Positions 63,795 through 64,000 of a stretch of 64,000 nt of DNA are shown one piece after another. Under the pieces are notes generated by a model. It did not search any database and was not told the origin of the DNA. It was given only the letters and a program-made list of their open reading frames with translations. Numbering within the stretch: the stretch's first letter is position 1; each line of letters starts with the position of its first letter. The position numbers and the translations under genes are program-made. Source of the stretch: Methylococcus capsulatus str. Texas = ATCC 19069 (GTDB lineage: Bacteria; Pseudomonadota; Gammaproteobacteria; Methylococcales; Methylococcaceae); NCBI RefSeq assembly GCF_000424685.1, contig NZ_AUKJ01000016.1:310001-374000 (forward strand), in the 5' to 3' direction.

Positions 63795-63974
63795 ATGGAA
63801 AATCAAGAAAAAGACAACTTCTGGTTGTGGATTGGCGCATTGATCGTTGGAACCGTCGTCCTGGTCGTCTTGTTCAAGGCCCGGGAGAACGAAGTGAGCG
63901 GCTGGCAGAGCGGTGCCGCACAAGAAGCCGCCAAGGAAGTCGACGCTCAGATCGCCAAACAGAAGACGAAATAA
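63795..63974 (+). CDS. Small single-helix membrane protein
   Basis: 59 aa with an excellent ribosome-binding site (AGGAGG, 63784-63789). Sequence: acidic start MENQEKDNF, one transmembrane helix WLWIGALIVGTVVLVVLF (about 10-27), then a charged helical tail rich in Ala/Lys/Gln. Family not recognised. The FNR-like box upstream suggests low-oxygen control; the next gene lies beyond the window and might identify it, for example as an accessory subunit of a respiratory complex. Confidence 0.75.
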   Translation: MENQEKDNFWLWIGALIVGTVVLVVLFKARENEVSGWQSGAAQEAAKEVDAQIAKQKTK

Positions 63975-64000
63975 AGCAGGCGATTCGTAGCTTCCTTAGC

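Overview
The window is GC-rich, densely coded bacterial chromosome with a gammaproteobacterial gene repertoire: glyQ-glyS-gmhB-plsC, rpsF-rpsR-(DUF2232)-rplI, leuCDB-asd-fimV, rpoS, mlaA, rnt and TrkH. A MEDS/DcmR-type sensor and a GlxR-like reductase would suit a methylotroph or methanotroph of the Methylococcus type. That assignment is inferred from gene content only; no methane- or methanol-oxidation genes lie in the window.

Layout. 1-5.7 kb (minus): argD, argF, a small envelope coiled-coil protein, ilvD and the start of argE, with a terminator-like hairpin ahead of argD. 5.9-12 kb: monothiol glutaredoxin, RNase T, MlaA lipoprotein, dihydroorotase, a TonB-dependent receptor, then a gene-poor stretch with a decayed lemA. 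12-17.4 kb (plus): a Cu(I)-type P1B ATPase and a MEDS protein placed 3 nt ahead of a GAF/PAS/HD-GYP c-di-GMP phosphodiesterase. 17.6-19.9 kb: tRNA-Leu(UAA), a possible integrase remnant, PhnA, a Tat-exported iron superoxide dismutase and a 570-bp non-coding stretch with strong inverted repeats. 19.9-27.4 kb (plus): adk, leuCDB, asd, fimV. 27.4-31.2 kb: sulfite reductase with its DUF934 partner, divergent from a NhaD antiporter that has a structured leader. 31.2-35.1 kb: alpha-E protein and ATP-grasp-like ligase, divergent from an Anbu proteasome-like peptidase, plus an unknown membrane protein. 35.3-45.1 kb: an aminotransferase, then a minus-strand run speA-glxR-like-glyQ-glyS-gmhB-plsC, divergent from speE and an unusual MarR regulator. 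45.1-49.3 kb: acs followed by a PII protein, divergent from rpoS and a small lipoprotein. 49.4-57.1 kb (minus): trkH and glutamate synthase (gltB-gltD). 57.3-64 kb (plus): the rpsF ribosomal operon, waaA, a GDP-mannose enzyme, ychF, and an FNR-type site ahead of a 59-residue membrane protein.

Functionally the window is mostly housekeeping: arginine, branched-chain and leucine biosynthesis, aspartate-family entry, sulfur and nitrogen assimilation, polyamines, translation and envelope synthesis. The less ordinary parts are the Anbu/ATP-grasp/alpha-E locus, the MEDS-HD-GYP pair, the MarR with a C-terminal cysteine cluster, the acs-PII pairing, three leader-type RNA structures (argD, nhaD, rpsF), the lemA ruin, and the small gene behind an FNR-like box at the right edge. 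No CRISPR array, intact insertion sequence or prophage was seen.
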